Positions 1-8,447 of a stretch of DNA of 64,000 nt are shown piece by piece (the first letter of the stretch is position 1; every line of letters begins with the position of its first letter). Under the pieces are notes generated by a model. It worked only from the letters and a program-made list of their open reading frames with translations, had not been told where the DNA came from and did not search any database. The DNA lies in the NCBI RefSeq assembly GCF_001884135.1, contig NZ_MAOC01000020.1:1-64000 (forward strand), in the 5' to 3' direction. The position numbers and the translations under genes were made by a program. The DNA is from Bacillus nitratireducens (GTDB lineage: Bacteria > Bacillota > Bacilli > Bacillales > Bacillaceae_G).

Positions 1-6
1 ATTTTT

Positions 7-285
7 ATGAAGAAATATGATCCTAGTCAACATTATCACATCGGATATTATGAAGATGGATATGATTTAGAAGTGACGGCGTACAAAAGAATAAATGAAC
101 CAGTTTGGGATGCTTATATTCCGCACTATGAGGCAGACGACTTTTATAAAAAAGTGGAGGAAATGAAACTAGGTGAATATATAGATGATTATGGCATTAT
201 GGTGTATTCATTTAGTAATGATATGGATGATGAAGAAGCACGAACTATGTTTGAAAAATGGTTAAAAAAGAACGGGATTGTTTAA
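7..285 (+). CDS. Small hypothetical protein, 92 aa
   Basis: A short acidic soluble protein that I do not recognise. It is rich in Tyr, Asp and Glu, has no signal peptide or membrane segment, and ends in an amphipathic helix (residues about 72-90). The ATG is only six bases from the window edge, so its ribosome binding site cannot be seen and a start further upstream is possible. A strong hairpin terminator follows at once, shared with the convergent antiporter gene. Confidence 0.7.
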   Translation: MKKYDPSQHYHIGYYEDGYDLEVTAYKRINEPVWDAYIPHYEADDFYKKVEEMKLGEYIDDYGIMVYSFSNDMDDEEARTMFEKWLKKNGIV

Positions 286-300
286 AGATAAAATGAAAAA

Positions 301-336
301 GGAGATTACTATCTTATTAGATAGTAATCTCCTTTT
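301..336. terminator. Bidirectional intrinsic terminator
   Basis: A perfect 13-bp stem (301-313 with 320-332) and a 6-nt loop are followed by TTTT on the plus strand and preceded by AAAAA, so it works in both directions between the 92-aa gene and the convergent antiporter. Confidence 0.9.
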
Positions 337-348
337 ATTATATGAAAC

Positions 349-1512
349 TTATTTACTTGCTTTCATTGCTTTATCTTTTGCACCAAAAGTGTATTTTAAC
401 ATTGGTGGTGTAATCATTGTAGTTAAAATAACGACAATAACGATTGCTGTAAAGTAATCTTGTGCTAATAGGCCAGAAGAAAGTCCTGTTCCTGCGATGA
501 TAAGAGCAACTTCACCACGAGAAACCATACCAGCGCCGATAATTGCCGAAGACTTTGCGTCAAATCCAGTCATTCGTGCACCAAATCCACAACCAATTAG
601 TTTTGTTAATACAGCGATTACTGTTAATGCTAGGATGAACCAAATTTGATCGCCAATACCGTCAAATGTAATATTCATACCGATACTAACGAAGAACACT
701 GGAACGAACATAGCGTAAGCAATTGGTTCTACTTTCTTTTCTACTTCATGTTTGTAGTTCGTTTGAGAAATAGCGATACCAGCTGCGAAAGCACCGATAA
801 TACCAGCAATTCCTAATAATTCGCCGAAATATGCGAATGAGAAACAGATAATAAGAGCCGCGCTCACGATAGACTCAGATACGCGTAGTGGTGATAACCA
901 ACGCATAATCGCTGGAACACCTTTCCACCCGATTAAAATAATAGAGGCGAAGAATACAACTTTCTTCAAGATAACCATTGTTAAGTTAACATCGTCTGTA
1001 CCTAAGAAGCTCATTGCGAATGCTAATAAAATAACAACAAGAATGTCATCAAATACAGCTGCTCCAAGCATTGTTGTACTTTCACGTGTTTTCATTTTAC
1101 CTAAATCACGAAGTGTTTGAACGGAAATACTAACACTTGTCGCACATAGAAGTAATCCTAAAAATACAGCGTTCCCTTGTTCCATTCCGATAACAAGACC
1201 GGAAACGTAACCACCTACGAATGGAAGAATGATACCTCCGAGTGCAACTGCTAAAGAAGAATTACGATTTGCGTTTAATTCTTCTAAGTCTGTTTCAAGT
1301 CCAGCCATGAACATTAAAAGAATAACCCCGACGTTACTTAATTGTGTTAGAAGCTCTGAATTTTCAATCCAACCGAATACAGCTGGACCGATAACGATAC
1401 CGACAATTAATTTACCTAGTACAGAAGGTTGACCTAATCTAACACTAAGATCACCAGCAAGCTTTGTACTTAATAAAATAAGTGCAATTTGAAAGAAAAA
1501 TTCGAATTCCAT
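349..1512 (-). CDS. gerN: CPA2-family cation/proton antiporter, GerN/NapA type
   Basis: Membrane antiporter exchanging Na+ or K+ for protons. The 387-aa protein is almost wholly hydrophobic with about 12 membrane segments. It carries the CPA2 Asp-Asp pair at residues 155-156 (FDDILVV) and the family's N-terminal VLGKLIVGIVIGP motif around 31-43. The length and N-terminus match B. cereus GerN as I remember it, an antiporter needed for inosine-triggered spore germination; the family is certain and the exact orthology is from memory. The ATG at 1512 has a GAGGAG site just upstream. It is monocistronic and ends at the shared terminator at 301-336. Confidence 0.88.
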   Translation of the reverse strand: MEFEFFFQIALILLSTKLAGDLSVRLGQPSVLGKLIVGIVIGPAVFGWIENSELLTQLSNVGVILLMFMAGLETDLEELNANRNSSLAVALGGIILPFVGGYVSGLVIGMEQGNAVFLGLLLCATSVSISVQTLRDLGKMKTRESTTMLGAAVFDDILVVILLAFAMSFLGTDDVNLTMVILKKVVFFASIILIGWKGVPAIMRWLSPLRVSESIVSAALIICFSFAYFGELLGIAGIIGAFAAGIAISQTNYKHEVEKKVEPIAYAMFVPVFFVSIGMNITFDGIGDQIWFILALTVIAVLTKLIGCGFGARMTGFDAKSSAIIGAGMVSRGEVALIIAGTGLSSGLLAQDYFTAIVIVVILTTMITPPMLKYTFGAKDKAMKASK

Positions 1513-1778
1513 CTGATCATCTCCTCATCATTTTTATTTTTATCATACGATTTCTCGGAATTTGCCTAATGAAAATATGTAAAACCCATTAAACAAAGGG
1601 TCTGATTACAAGTTCTTTTGAACTCGTAATTTGAACCTGTAATTAATATATAATAAAATTTATTAAAAATCAATGAAAAAATAGCAGATTTTCATGAGAG
1701 GATTCGTTTTAGAAATGGGAGATATAGATATATAATAGGAAGTAATAAAGTTTACATATAATGAATGGAGAAAGAAAA

Positions 1779-2609
1779 ATGTTATTAAATAAACGTTTTA
1801 CCATTGGAGAAATGGCAAAAATGCATAATATAGCGGAATCTACATTACGTTATTATGACGAAAAAGGAATTTTTCATCCGTCAATTGTTGATCCGCAAAC
1901 CAATTATCGCTATTACACAATCGATCAGTTTTCACTATTAGATACAATTAAATTTTTACGCCAATTAAATATCCCATTAAAGGAAATAAAAAAATATATT
2001 GATGAACGGAATCCGTCTTATGCGTTGAATTTACTAGAAAAACAACAAGAAATGATGCGAAAAAAGCAAAGAGAAATCGAGTATGCTTTGGCAAAAATGG
2101 AACATAAAATTCATTTAATGAAGAAAGCGACGAAAGCGGAAACAGATCGAATTGTAATTAAAAAGATATCGAAGAGAAAAATAACAGCAATTGCGGTTGC
2201 ACCCAATACAACAGATGATATGTTTGAATATTATATCCATTCGCTGCAAAAAAATATGAAGCAAATTGATAATAGTGTATTTTCAGGAGATATCGGTGTA
2301 ACAGTTTCAAAAAAAGCATTACTTCAAAATGAGTTTCAAGCGTATAGTAGTATTTTTATTCTTTTGGATTATATGCCTTTTCAAGTTCAGACTTCTGATG
2401 AAATTAAAGAAGGTTTATTTGCTTGTTCTTATCACCATGGACCATATGAAGAAACAGACGCAACGTATACGGAATTATTAAAGCACATTGATAACGAAGG
2501 ATACGAAGTAAGCGGAGATGCACTTGAGCTTGCGCTAATTGACTGGTCTGTAACAGAAAATCCGAAGGAGCAAGTAACGGAAATTCAAATACCTGTTGTT
2601 AAAAAATAA
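1779..2609 (+). CDS. MerR-family transcriptional activator with GyrI-like ligand domain
   Basis: DNA-binding regulator of BmrR/BltR type. The N-terminus is a MerR winged helix (FTIGEMAKMHNIAESTLRYYDEKG), then a coiled-coil dimer helix (about residues 75-115), then a GyrI-like effector domain to the end. An in-frame ATG at 1761 is possible, but GGAG at 1767-1770 lies inside that extension and places the start at ATG 1779 (MLLNKRF). The gene sits directly before a MATE pump whose promoter has the classic MerR architecture, so it probably senses a toxic compound and switches on that pump. Confidence 0.9.
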   Translation: MLLNKRFTIGEMAKMHNIAESTLRYYDEKGIFHPSIVDPQTNYRYYTIDQFSLLDTIKFLRQLNIPLKEIKKYIDERNPSYALNLLEKQQEMMRKKQREIEYALAKMEHKIHLMKKATKAETDRIVIKKISKRKITAIAVAPNTTDDMFEYYIHSLQKNMKQIDNSVFSGDIGVTVSKKALLQNEFQAYSSIFILLDYMPFQVQTSDEIKEGLFACSYHHGPYEETDATYTELLKHIDNEGYEVSGDALELALIDWSVTENPKEQVTEIQIPVVKK

Positions 2610-2644
2610 ATAAAAAATAGGCTTATATATTTTTTGATTCTCTA

Positions 2645-2675
2645 TTGACCTTCAAGTAACTTTAAGGTTTAAACT
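2645..2675 (+). promoter_or_regulatory. MerR-type promoter/operator of the MATE pump gene
   Basis: A -35 TTGACC (2645-2650) and -10 TAAACT (2670-2675) are separated by 19 bp, the overlong spacing that MerR activators correct by twisting DNA. The spacer holds a dyad with outer arms ACCTT and AAGGT (2648-2668). The divergence from the usual 17-bp spacing strongly suggests control by the adjacent MerR gene. Confidence 0.85.
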
Positions 2676-2706
2676 GTGAACAGAGCATTGAAAAAGGAGC
2701 ATTTAT

Positions 2707-4065
2707 ATGATGGAAACAACAGAAAAATTAAGAGAAAAACCAATTAAAAGTTTATTTATCACGTATTTAATACCAGCTGTTCTTGGGATGGTATTAATGT
2801 CGGTTAATATTGTGATTGATGCGGTCATGATTAGTAGAGGAGTTGGCGCAAACGGCTTGGCAGGAGTAAACGTAGCTATTCCAGCGTTTTCAATTTTCTT
2901 CTCTATTTCATTATGGATTGGAATGGGCGGAGCAACGTTATATTCCATTGCACTAGGGGAAAATAAATTGGAAAGAGCAAGGTCTATTTTTACTCAATCT
3001 ATGACAGTGGCAGTTATTATCGTAGCTGGTTTAGCAGCTATTTGCTTATGGAGAATAGAAGATATAGCATACTTATTCGGCGCAAATGAAGTGATTTTAC
3101 CATATGCGTTAGACTATTTACACGTGTTATTAACATTTGGAATGATATACGTGTTAGAAAATATTTTAAGTACATTTATACGAAATGACGGAAATCCTAA
3201 TTTAGCAATGGCAGGTCTTGTTGTAACGGCTGTATTAAATATAGTGTTTGACTATATCTTTATTTTTATCTTTGGATGGGGTGTAACAGGTGCTGCCTCA
3301 GCGACTATTCTTTCGGCAGCGATTGGTTTCCTTGTGTTATTAACTCACTTCTTTAGAAAAAGTAGTGTATTAAAATGGACGAAATTCCATTTTGAATGGG
3401 ATACGGTTAAACAAATTATGGTGATTGGTTTCCCAAGCTTTACAGCAGAAAGTACAGTTGCAATTGTAACAATTGGTTTTAATATTGCATTCGTTCAATA
3501 TGCAGGAGAACTAGGTGTAGCTTCTTATGCGATGGTGAATAGTATTCATGCAATGACATTACTATTATTCTTCGGTGTTGGTGCAGCATTACAACCAATT
3601 GCTAGTTTCCATTATGGTGCAAATTTATCAGAAAGATTACGTGAAGGATTGCAGTTTGCTGTAAAAATTGCAGTAGTACTCGGAGGTAGTGCAATTGTTA
3701 TCGGTTTATTCTTCGGGAAATATATTATTGGTTTATTTGATGTACAATCGCCAGAACTACTGGAGTTAACGTTAACAGGTATTAGTTTATTCTTTATTCA
3801 ATATGTATTTTTAGGCTATAACATTGTATATGGAGAGTACTTCCAATCGGTGCGACAAACGAAAAAATCAGTACTTATCATAATGAGCAGAGGTTTACTA
3901 TTTATTATTCCATTGTTATGGATTATGCCGAAATTATTTGGTATAAACGGAATTTGGCTCGTTATGCCAGTAGCTGAAGTATTGACAGCGATTATCGTAT
4001 TTACGATGAATCGTATGAAACATCCTGTTCCGTTAAACATGGCGAGTGAGAAAGCGGCAATATAA
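2707..4065 (+). CDS. MATE-family multidrug/cation efflux protein
   Basis: A 452-aa inner-membrane protein of about 12 helices in two homologous halves, typical for the MATE family (NorM/MepA/YdhE), which exports cationic drugs in exchange for Na+ or protons. Visible MATE signatures include the N-terminal LFITYLIPAVLGMVL and the GANGLAGVNVAIP stretch. Two adjacent ATGs (2707 and 2710) follow AAAAAGGAG. It lies downstream of the MerR regulator and its promoter, and is followed by a strong terminator at 4071-4100. Confidence 0.92.
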   Translation: MMETTEKLREKPIKSLFITYLIPAVLGMVLMSVNIVIDAVMISRGVGANGLAGVNVAIPAFSIFFSISLWIGMGGATLYSIALGENKLERARSIFTQSMTVAVIIVAGLAAICLWRIEDIAYLFGANEVILPYALDYLHVLLTFGMIYVLENILSTFIRNDGNPNLAMAGLVVTAVLNIVFDYIFIFIFGWGVTGAASATILSAAIGFLVLLTHFFRKSSVLKWTKFHFEWDTVKQIMVIGFPSFTAESTVAIVTIGFNIAFVQYAGELGVASYAMVNSIHAMTLLLFFGVGAALQPIASFHYGANLSERLREGLQFAVKIAVVLGGSAIVIGLFFGKYIIGLFDVQSPELLELTLTGISLFFIQYVFLGYNIVYGEYFQSVRQTKKSVLIIMSRGLLFIIPLLWIMPKLFGINGIWLVMPVAEVLTAIIVFTMNRMKHPVPLNMASEKAAI

Positions 4066-4070
4066 TGAAG

Positions 4071-4102
4071 AAAATCCCCTTGAACAAATAAGGGGATTTT
4101 TT
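4071..4102. terminator. Intrinsic terminator between MATE and DUF421 genes
   Basis: A 10-bp stem AAAATCCCCT/AGGGGATTTT (4071-4080 with 4091-4100) ends in a T run. It overlaps the stop codon of the convergent gene by a few bases and probably serves both. Confidence 0.88.
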
Positions 4103-4767
4103 CATTCTTTTAAACTAATCGCAAAAGATCCATCTGTCTCCTGCACAGAAGCGAAAGCAACGTTTTTAATATTTGTAACGCCTTTCTCCTTTAACTCTGC
4201 ATGTAACCACTTTTCGTTTTTATGGATTAACTTTAAGTTATCGTATTGAATTTGTGAATCAACAATAAGGGCAATTGGTAATCCGGCATATTTAACATCT
4301 ATGTTCAAATCTTTAGGAGTTAATGGTACAAGTTCACGCTTTGGTAAAATGCTAATGGCTCCATTCGCTTCTAAAATAGCATATTCAATTTCGTGAACAC
4401 TTGGATACCCTGCAACGCGAAGGTTAGACAGTAGTTCAGCAATTGGATATCTACTTTTTTGTAAGTTCTCAAAAATAATATCACCATGTTTAATTAAAAT
4501 AATAGGGTGTCCGAGAATGAAACGATTTAGTTTGTTTAGTAAGCTTAATTTTGTAAGAAGCAAATGCAAACATGTAATAACGACCATACCGAGAAAAGCT
4601 TGCAAAGCACCAGAGACTGGTATGGCCTGAAAAGCTAAATAAGATAAAAAGATAATAGCACCAAAATCATGAGGAGTTAGTTGTGCCAAAGCAGATTTAC
4701 CGAGCATCTTAAGTGATAGTAAAAATAAGATAAAAAAGAACGATACGTTACATAAAAAGAGAAGCAA
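4102..4767 (-). CDS. DUF421 (YetF/YrbG-like) membrane protein
   Basis: About 221 aa. Three N-terminal membrane helices (about residues 2-20, 45-60, 62-80) precede a cytoplasmic alpha/beta domain with the DUF421 features GHPIILIKHGDI and EIEYAILEANGAISILPK. The frame is open to a TTG at 4809, but the only good site (GAAGGGGTG) sits before a TTG at 4767, which also gives the usual family length. The molecular function of DUF421 is not established; some relatives are spore-membrane proteins. No partner gene is evident. Confidence 0.82.
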   Translation of the reverse strand: MLLFLCNVSFFFILFLLSLKMLGKSALAQLTPHDFGAIIFLSYLAFQAIPVSGALQAFLGMVVITCLHLLLTKLSLLNKLNRFILGHPIILIKHGDIIFENLQKSRYPIAELLSNLRVAGYPSVHEIEYAILEANGAISILPKRELVPLTPKDLNIDVKYAGLPIALIVDSQIQYDNLKLIHKNEKWLHAELKEKGVTNIKNVAFASVQETDGSFAISLKE

Positions 4768-4927
4768 TAGGGACACCCCTTCGTGCAAAGTTGTACTTAC
4801 TGTTCCCAAAAGGAATATAAATATTACTTTTTAGAGGATAAATTAGGGTGAATTGGAATTTGTCTGTATACAAACAAATAAATGGATATTATGATGAAAG
4901 AAGCAAAGGGCATAGGAGTATATGGAT

Positions 4928-5506
4928 ATGAGAAAGAAGAAAATAATTAAGTATATTATAGGAATTATAATGGTTTGCGCGGTTTATGCGGGATTTTTAC
5001 AATATAACATTTATAAGCATGGGCATATGAATGCCACCTACGATGCTGATTACATAATTGTATTAGGCTCGAAAGTAAACGGAACGAAACCATCGTACTC
5101 ATTGCAATATCGTATTGATAAAGCAGCTGAGTATTTAAAATCACACGATAAAACAATTGCTATTGTATCTGGAGGCCAAGGAAAAGGTGAAGATATTACA
5201 GAAGCATTAGCGATGAAACAAGGATTAATGAAACAAAATATTGCAGAAGACCGCATTATAATGGAAGACCGTTCGACGAGCACGGATGAGAATATTAAAT
5301 TCTCAAAGCCTTTAATTCCGGACAAAATGAAAAAAGGAATGATCGTTACAAACGATTTCCATATGTTTAGAGCGAAAAAAATAGCAGCAAAACAAGATTT
5401 ACAATTAGAAGGTCTTCCGGCCGAAACACCGAAGCGAATTGTCATTCCATCGAATATACGAGAGTATTTAGCCATTACGCAATATTGGTTTATGAATCGA
5501 ATATAG
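4928..5506 (+). CDS. DUF218/YdcF (SanA-like) membrane-anchored protein
   Basis: A 192-aa protein with one N-terminal membrane anchor (residues about 6-25) followed by an extracytoplasmic DUF218 domain: ADYIIVLGSKVNG near the start, the VSGGQGKGEDITEA glycine loop, and TNDFHMFRAKK near the end. DUF218 proteins are linked to cell-envelope integrity, and the exact reaction is unknown. An earlier ATG at 4922 is only 3 nt from the GGAG at 4915-4918, so ATG 4928 is preferred. A terminator follows. Confidence 0.85.
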   Translation: MRKKKIIKYIIGIIMVCAVYAGFLQYNIYKHGHMNATYDADYIIVLGSKVNGTKPSYSLQYRIDKAAEYLKSHDKTIAIVSGGQGKGEDITEALAMKQGLMKQNIAEDRIIMEDRSTSTDENIKFSKPLIPDKMKKGMIVTNDFHMFRAKKIAAKQDLQLEGLPAETPKRIVIPSNIREYLAITQYWFMNRI

Positions 5507-5511
5507 AGAAA

Positions 5512-5547
5512 AATAATCCCGCCTGAAATTTCAGGCGGGATTATTTT
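5512..5547 (+). terminator. Intrinsic terminator
   Basis: A long perfect inverted repeat around AATAATCCCGCCTGAAA and its complement ends in ATTTTT, ending the DUF218 gene. Confidence 0.92.
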
Positions 5548-5655
5548 TGAGGGAAATCTTACAAATATGTCATGTTCATGAAAGGTAAAGCGATAGTTTC
5601 TAGAATGCATTCCTGACATAATGAAGATAACAAAAACTATTTAGAGGTGAATCGG

Positions 5656-5973
5656 ATGAAAGGAAATAATATATTATCTTCACTATGTTACTTTAGTATC
5701 TTTTTTGCACCATTTTTACTGCCAATTATCGTGTACTTCGTTGCGGAGGATGAAGTGAAATATCATGCGAAAAAAGCATTTTGGTCACATATTTTCCCAT
5801 ACGCAATTTTATTTGGAGGATTAGCACTATCAGGAGTATACGGTTTAAGTTTCAATCAGTCTGAGAGCGTTGGAATTGGGATGGTTATAACGTATGCAGT
5901 GTTTATTCTTGTAGGGATTTACTACTTCATTTGGAATATCGTTAAAGGTATTAAGGTTTTGAAAACGGCGTAA
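5656..5973 (+). CDS. DUF4870-family small membrane protein
   Basis: A 105-aa protein with three or four membrane helices and the family hallmarks: FFAPFLLPIIVYFVAEDEVKYHAKKAFWSH near the start and YYFIWNIVKGIKVLK at the end. The function of the family is unknown. An in-frame GTG at 5647 lies inside the GAGGTG ribosome site, so the ATG at 5656 is the likely start. It stands alone between terminators. Confidence 0.82.
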   Translation: MKGNNILSSLCYFSIFFAPFLLPIIVYFVAEDEVKYHAKKAFWSHIFPYAILFGGLALSGVYGLSFNQSESVGIGMVITYAVFILVGIYYFIWNIVKGIKVLKTA

Positions 5974-6050
5974 AAATAATAGAGTACGGATTTCTCGGTA
6001 GTTTCCAGTAAGTTAATATAATTTCATTTACCGTAATAAAAGATACTTAA

Positions 6051-6082
6051 AAAAGAGCAATTCAAAAAGAATTGCTCTTTTT
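6051..6082 (+). terminator. Intrinsic terminator
   Basis: Stem AAAAGAGCAATTC/GAATTGCTCTTTT with loop AAAAA and a trailing T run ends the DUF4870 gene. Confidence 0.9.
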
Positions 6083-6156
6083 GTGCTTATAAGTTGTGAA
6101 TATTGAAAAAGGTATGTTAATTTTTCATTATGAAGAGAAAAAAAGGAGTGTTTTTC

Positions 6157-6891
6157 ATGAATGAGATTATACATAAAATGGAGCAACACGTTTCAGTTCG
6201 TAAATATAAAGAAGAACCAATTTCAAAAGAGGTAGTAGAAAGAATGGTGCAAGTTGCACAACATGCGGCTTCCTCACATTTTGTACAGGCGTATTCTGTT
6301 ATATATGTAACAGATCAGGAACTAAAGAGTAAACTAGCTGAATTATCCGGGAATCGTCACGTGAAAGACTGTGCAGCATTCTTTGTTTGTTGTGCAGACT
6401 TAAAACGACTTGAAATGGCGTGTGAAAAACATGGTACAGAGATAAAACATGAAGGAGTGGAAGACTTTATCGTTGCGACGGTAGATGCTTCACTTTTTGC
6501 ACAAAACTTAGCGCTTGCAGCTGAATCATTAGGATACGGTATTTGTTATATTGGCGGAATTCGTAATAACCCGAAAGAAGTGAGTGAATTGCTTCATTTA
6601 CCGGATAAAGTATATCCGGTATTCGGAATGACAGTCGGCGTACCAGATGAAGAGCATGGAGTAAAACCACGATTACCGGTAGCAGCAATTCTTCATGAAA
6701 ATGGATACGATGAAAAGAAATATGATGAATTATTAAACGAATATGATGAAACGATGAGTGCGTATTACAAAGAAAGATCGTCAAATCAAAAAAACGTAAC
6801 ATGGACAGAATCAATGAGTTCATTTATGTCCAAAGAGAAAAGAATGCATATGAAAGAGTTTTTAAATGAAAAAGGATTAAATAAGAAATAA
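6157..6891 (+). CDS. Oxygen-insensitive NADPH nitroreductase (NfsA/FRP family)
   Basis: FMN flavoprotein of 244 aa that reduces nitro compounds, quinones or flavins with NADPH. The nitroreductase fold shows in the N-terminal HVSVRKYKEEPISKE, the FMN-phosphate region AAQHAASSHFVQAYSVI, the central LAAESLGYGICYIGGIRN, and the FGMTVGVPD stretch of the NfsA group. The C-terminal tail (WTESMSSFM) is also typical. The frame is open to ATG 6130, but AAAAAGGAG sits in front of ATG 6157. It is monocistronic, between terminators. Confidence 0.9.
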   Translation: MNEIIHKMEQHVSVRKYKEEPISKEVVERMVQVAQHAASSHFVQAYSVIYVTDQELKSKLAELSGNRHVKDCAAFFVCCADLKRLEMACEKHGTEIKHEGVEDFIVATVDASLFAQNLALAAESLGYGICYIGGIRNNPKEVSELLHLPDKVYPVFGMTVGVPDEEHGVKPRLPVAAILHENGYDEKKYDELLNEYDETMSAYYKERSSNQKNVTWTESMSSFMSKEKRMHMKEFLNEKGLNKK

Positions 6892-6893
6892 GT

Positions 6894-6931
6894 AAAAAGG
6901 CAAACCTGTAATGCGGGTTTGTCTTTTTTTT
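6894..6931 (+). terminator. Intrinsic terminator
   Basis: Stem based on CAAACC/GGTTTG with flanking A and T runs, directly after the nitroreductase stop codon. Confidence 0.85.
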
Positions 6932-7066
6932 GAGGAGAAATGTCTTTTTTTGCTATCATATACATAGAAATAAAAATTAATAAATTTTTACAAAAGTGAT
7001 AGAAAATGAGAATGAAGTGCCAATAGTAAGTAAAAGCAGCTGCTAAAGGGGAACTGAGGAAGGAAG

Positions 7067-7612
7067 ATGTTTATGATTTTCGATTCTGAAGAGGATTTAA
7101 TTATAGCTATGAAAAAACGTGATCAAGATGCTTTGAAAGAAGTGATTGATCAATATGGAAAATTAGTTTTATACATTATTCATAAATCATTAAGTACCCC
7201 TATTGAAAAACAATATGTGGATGATTGTTATAATGATGTATTTACTATCATTTGGTTTAATATCGACCAATTTGATATAGAAAAGGGAAACTTAAAATCT
7301 TGGATGATTGGTATTACTAAATTAAAGGCATTGGAATATAAAAAGAAAGTATATAAAGAGAATAAAATCGATAAAGATGTAGAAGTAGATACAGGTATCC
7401 ATGATAGGTATGAAATAGAACAAGAAGAAGAGATTATGGAAATCGTGCAAGATTTAAATAAGAAGGATCGATATATCTTTTTAAAGAGGTATATTGATGG
7501 ATATTCCATTGACGATATTGCAAAAGAATTAAAAGTAACGGCTGACTATATATACAATCGAATTTCTCGTGGGAAGAAAAAACTTCAAAAACTGTGGAAA
7601 GGGAGTGTGTAA
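7067..7612 (+). CDS. ECF-type (sigma-70 family) RNA polymerase sigma factor
   Basis: A 181-aa sigma factor with region 2 (about residues 20-95, including YVDDCYNDVFTIIWFNIDQFD and LKSWMIGITKLKALEYKKK) and region 4 (about 120-175, with YSIDDIAKELKVTADYIYNRISRGKKKLQ). The spacing is that of the group IV factors, which redirect transcription in response to envelope or stress signals. The start follows GAGGAAGGAAG. The next gene starts one base after the stop codon and is membrane-anchored, which is where an anti-sigma factor usually sits. Confidence 0.9.
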   Translation: MFMIFDSEEDLIIAMKKRDQDALKEVIDQYGKLVLYIIHKSLSTPIEKQYVDDCYNDVFTIIWFNIDQFDIEKGNLKSWMIGITKLKALEYKKKVYKENKIDKDVEVDTGIHDRYEIEQEEEIMEIVQDLNKKDRYIFLKRYIDGYSIDDIAKELKVTADYIYNRISRGKKKLQKLWKGSV

Positions 7613-7613
7613 T

Positions 7614-8225
7614 ATGGATAAAAAATTATTATCGATGTTAAATGAGCTCCAATATTCAGAGGAAGAAATTACACGTTTAGAGAAAGAAGCAAATGAATCT
7701 ATCAATATAGATAAGTATTATGTAAGAAATGGAGAGTTACTAAAAAAATTAACTTTACAAATGTTAGAAGAGTCAATTCGAAGTGAATTACAAGCTGATG
7801 AAGAAATTAAGAAGGAACTGTTAGTAGACGAAGGGGGTATGGTAAATAATAAAGTCATACCCAATATATTATACGCTGGAGCTACCTTTTATTATTATAT
7901 CGTTTTAACAAATAAAAGGGTGATCATGAAAGGGTTAGATTACTATTTTAAAAAGACAAATGAACATAGCATGCCAATAAAGGATATACAATCCGTTTCG
8001 CAACATAAAAAAATGAAAAATGTCTTTGAGATTAAATATAATAACAATTATATACAATTTGGAAGTGTTGCGTATGCACATGAAATCGCAATGATTATTA
8101 TAGAGTTAAAAAAACGCGGAGTTAAGGTAGGAAAGTATACAGATTTAGAAAAAGGTTGGATGATTTTTTTCAGTGTATTTGTAATAGCAATGGTTAGTCT
8201 CCTTGCTTTACCATATTTAATATAA
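7614..8225 (+). CDS. Putative sigma-factor partner: PH-like protein with C-terminal membrane helices
   Basis: A 203-aa protein translationally coupled to the sigma factor gene. Residues about 1-75 are charged and helical, residues about 85-165 look like a bacterial PH fold (YYYIVLTNKRVIMKG, then a basic linker and FEIKYNNNYIQFGS), and the end is hydrophobic (residues about 180-202). It lacks the zinc-binding HxxxCxxC motif of common anti-sigma factors. Its position suggests that it regulates or reports to the sigma factor, but this is inference. GTG at 7569 is in frame but ATG 7614 has the GGGAG site. Confidence 0.75.
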   Translation: MDKKLLSMLNELQYSEEEITRLEKEANESINIDKYYVRNGELLKKLTLQMLEESIRSELQADEEIKKELLVDEGGMVNNKVIPNILYAGATFYYYIVLTNKRVIMKGLDYYFKKTNEHSMPIKDIQSVSQHKKMKNVFEIKYNNNYIQFGSVAYAHEIAMIIIELKKRGVKVGKYTDLEKGWMIFFSVFVIAMVSLLALPYLI

Positions 8226-8228
8226 AAA

Positions 8229-8256
8229 TAAAAAGCGGCATAATAGCCGCTTTTTA
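8229..8256. terminator. Intrinsic terminator
   Basis: Stem AAAAAGCGGC/GCCGCTTTTT with loop ATAATA. The same hairpin, slightly diverged, recurs at 9314-9342 after the MFS gene, as part of a duplicated segment. Confidence 0.88.
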
Positions 8257-8264
8257 TCGTTTAG

Positions 8265-8335
8265 TTAATATTCTATTGATGGTCTTCTAGCTTTAAAATA
8301 TTTGTCTTATGAAAGAACGATTATTGCTAATTGTA
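8265..8335 (-). pseudogene. Remnant of an MFS transporter C-terminus
   Basis: Reading the minus strand, the last codons before the stop at 8265-8267 give DKYFKARRPSIEY, and further upstream LAIIVLS then an in-frame stop. This mirrors the end of the intact MFS gene at 9347 (LAIRVMTPSREKYFKATGSSLEY), and the flanking hairpin is duplicated too. The remnant has lost the rest of the gene; about 110 bp of undefined sequence separates it from the TauE gene. Confidence 0.8.
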
Positions 8336-8447
8336 AACTGCCAATAAAGTTATTTAAGTTTTGATATAGAATGCCCCATCGCACTTGAAAATACAGCAAT
8401 AATTTCGTTTGAACCTATCTATTATTGTGCACTATCTAAAGCACCCT

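Noticed and set aside
1229-1432. Open frame of 67 codons opposite the antiporter gene
   Set aside because: It is antisense to a well-supported gene with no ribosome site or recognisable protein; a reading-frame shadow.
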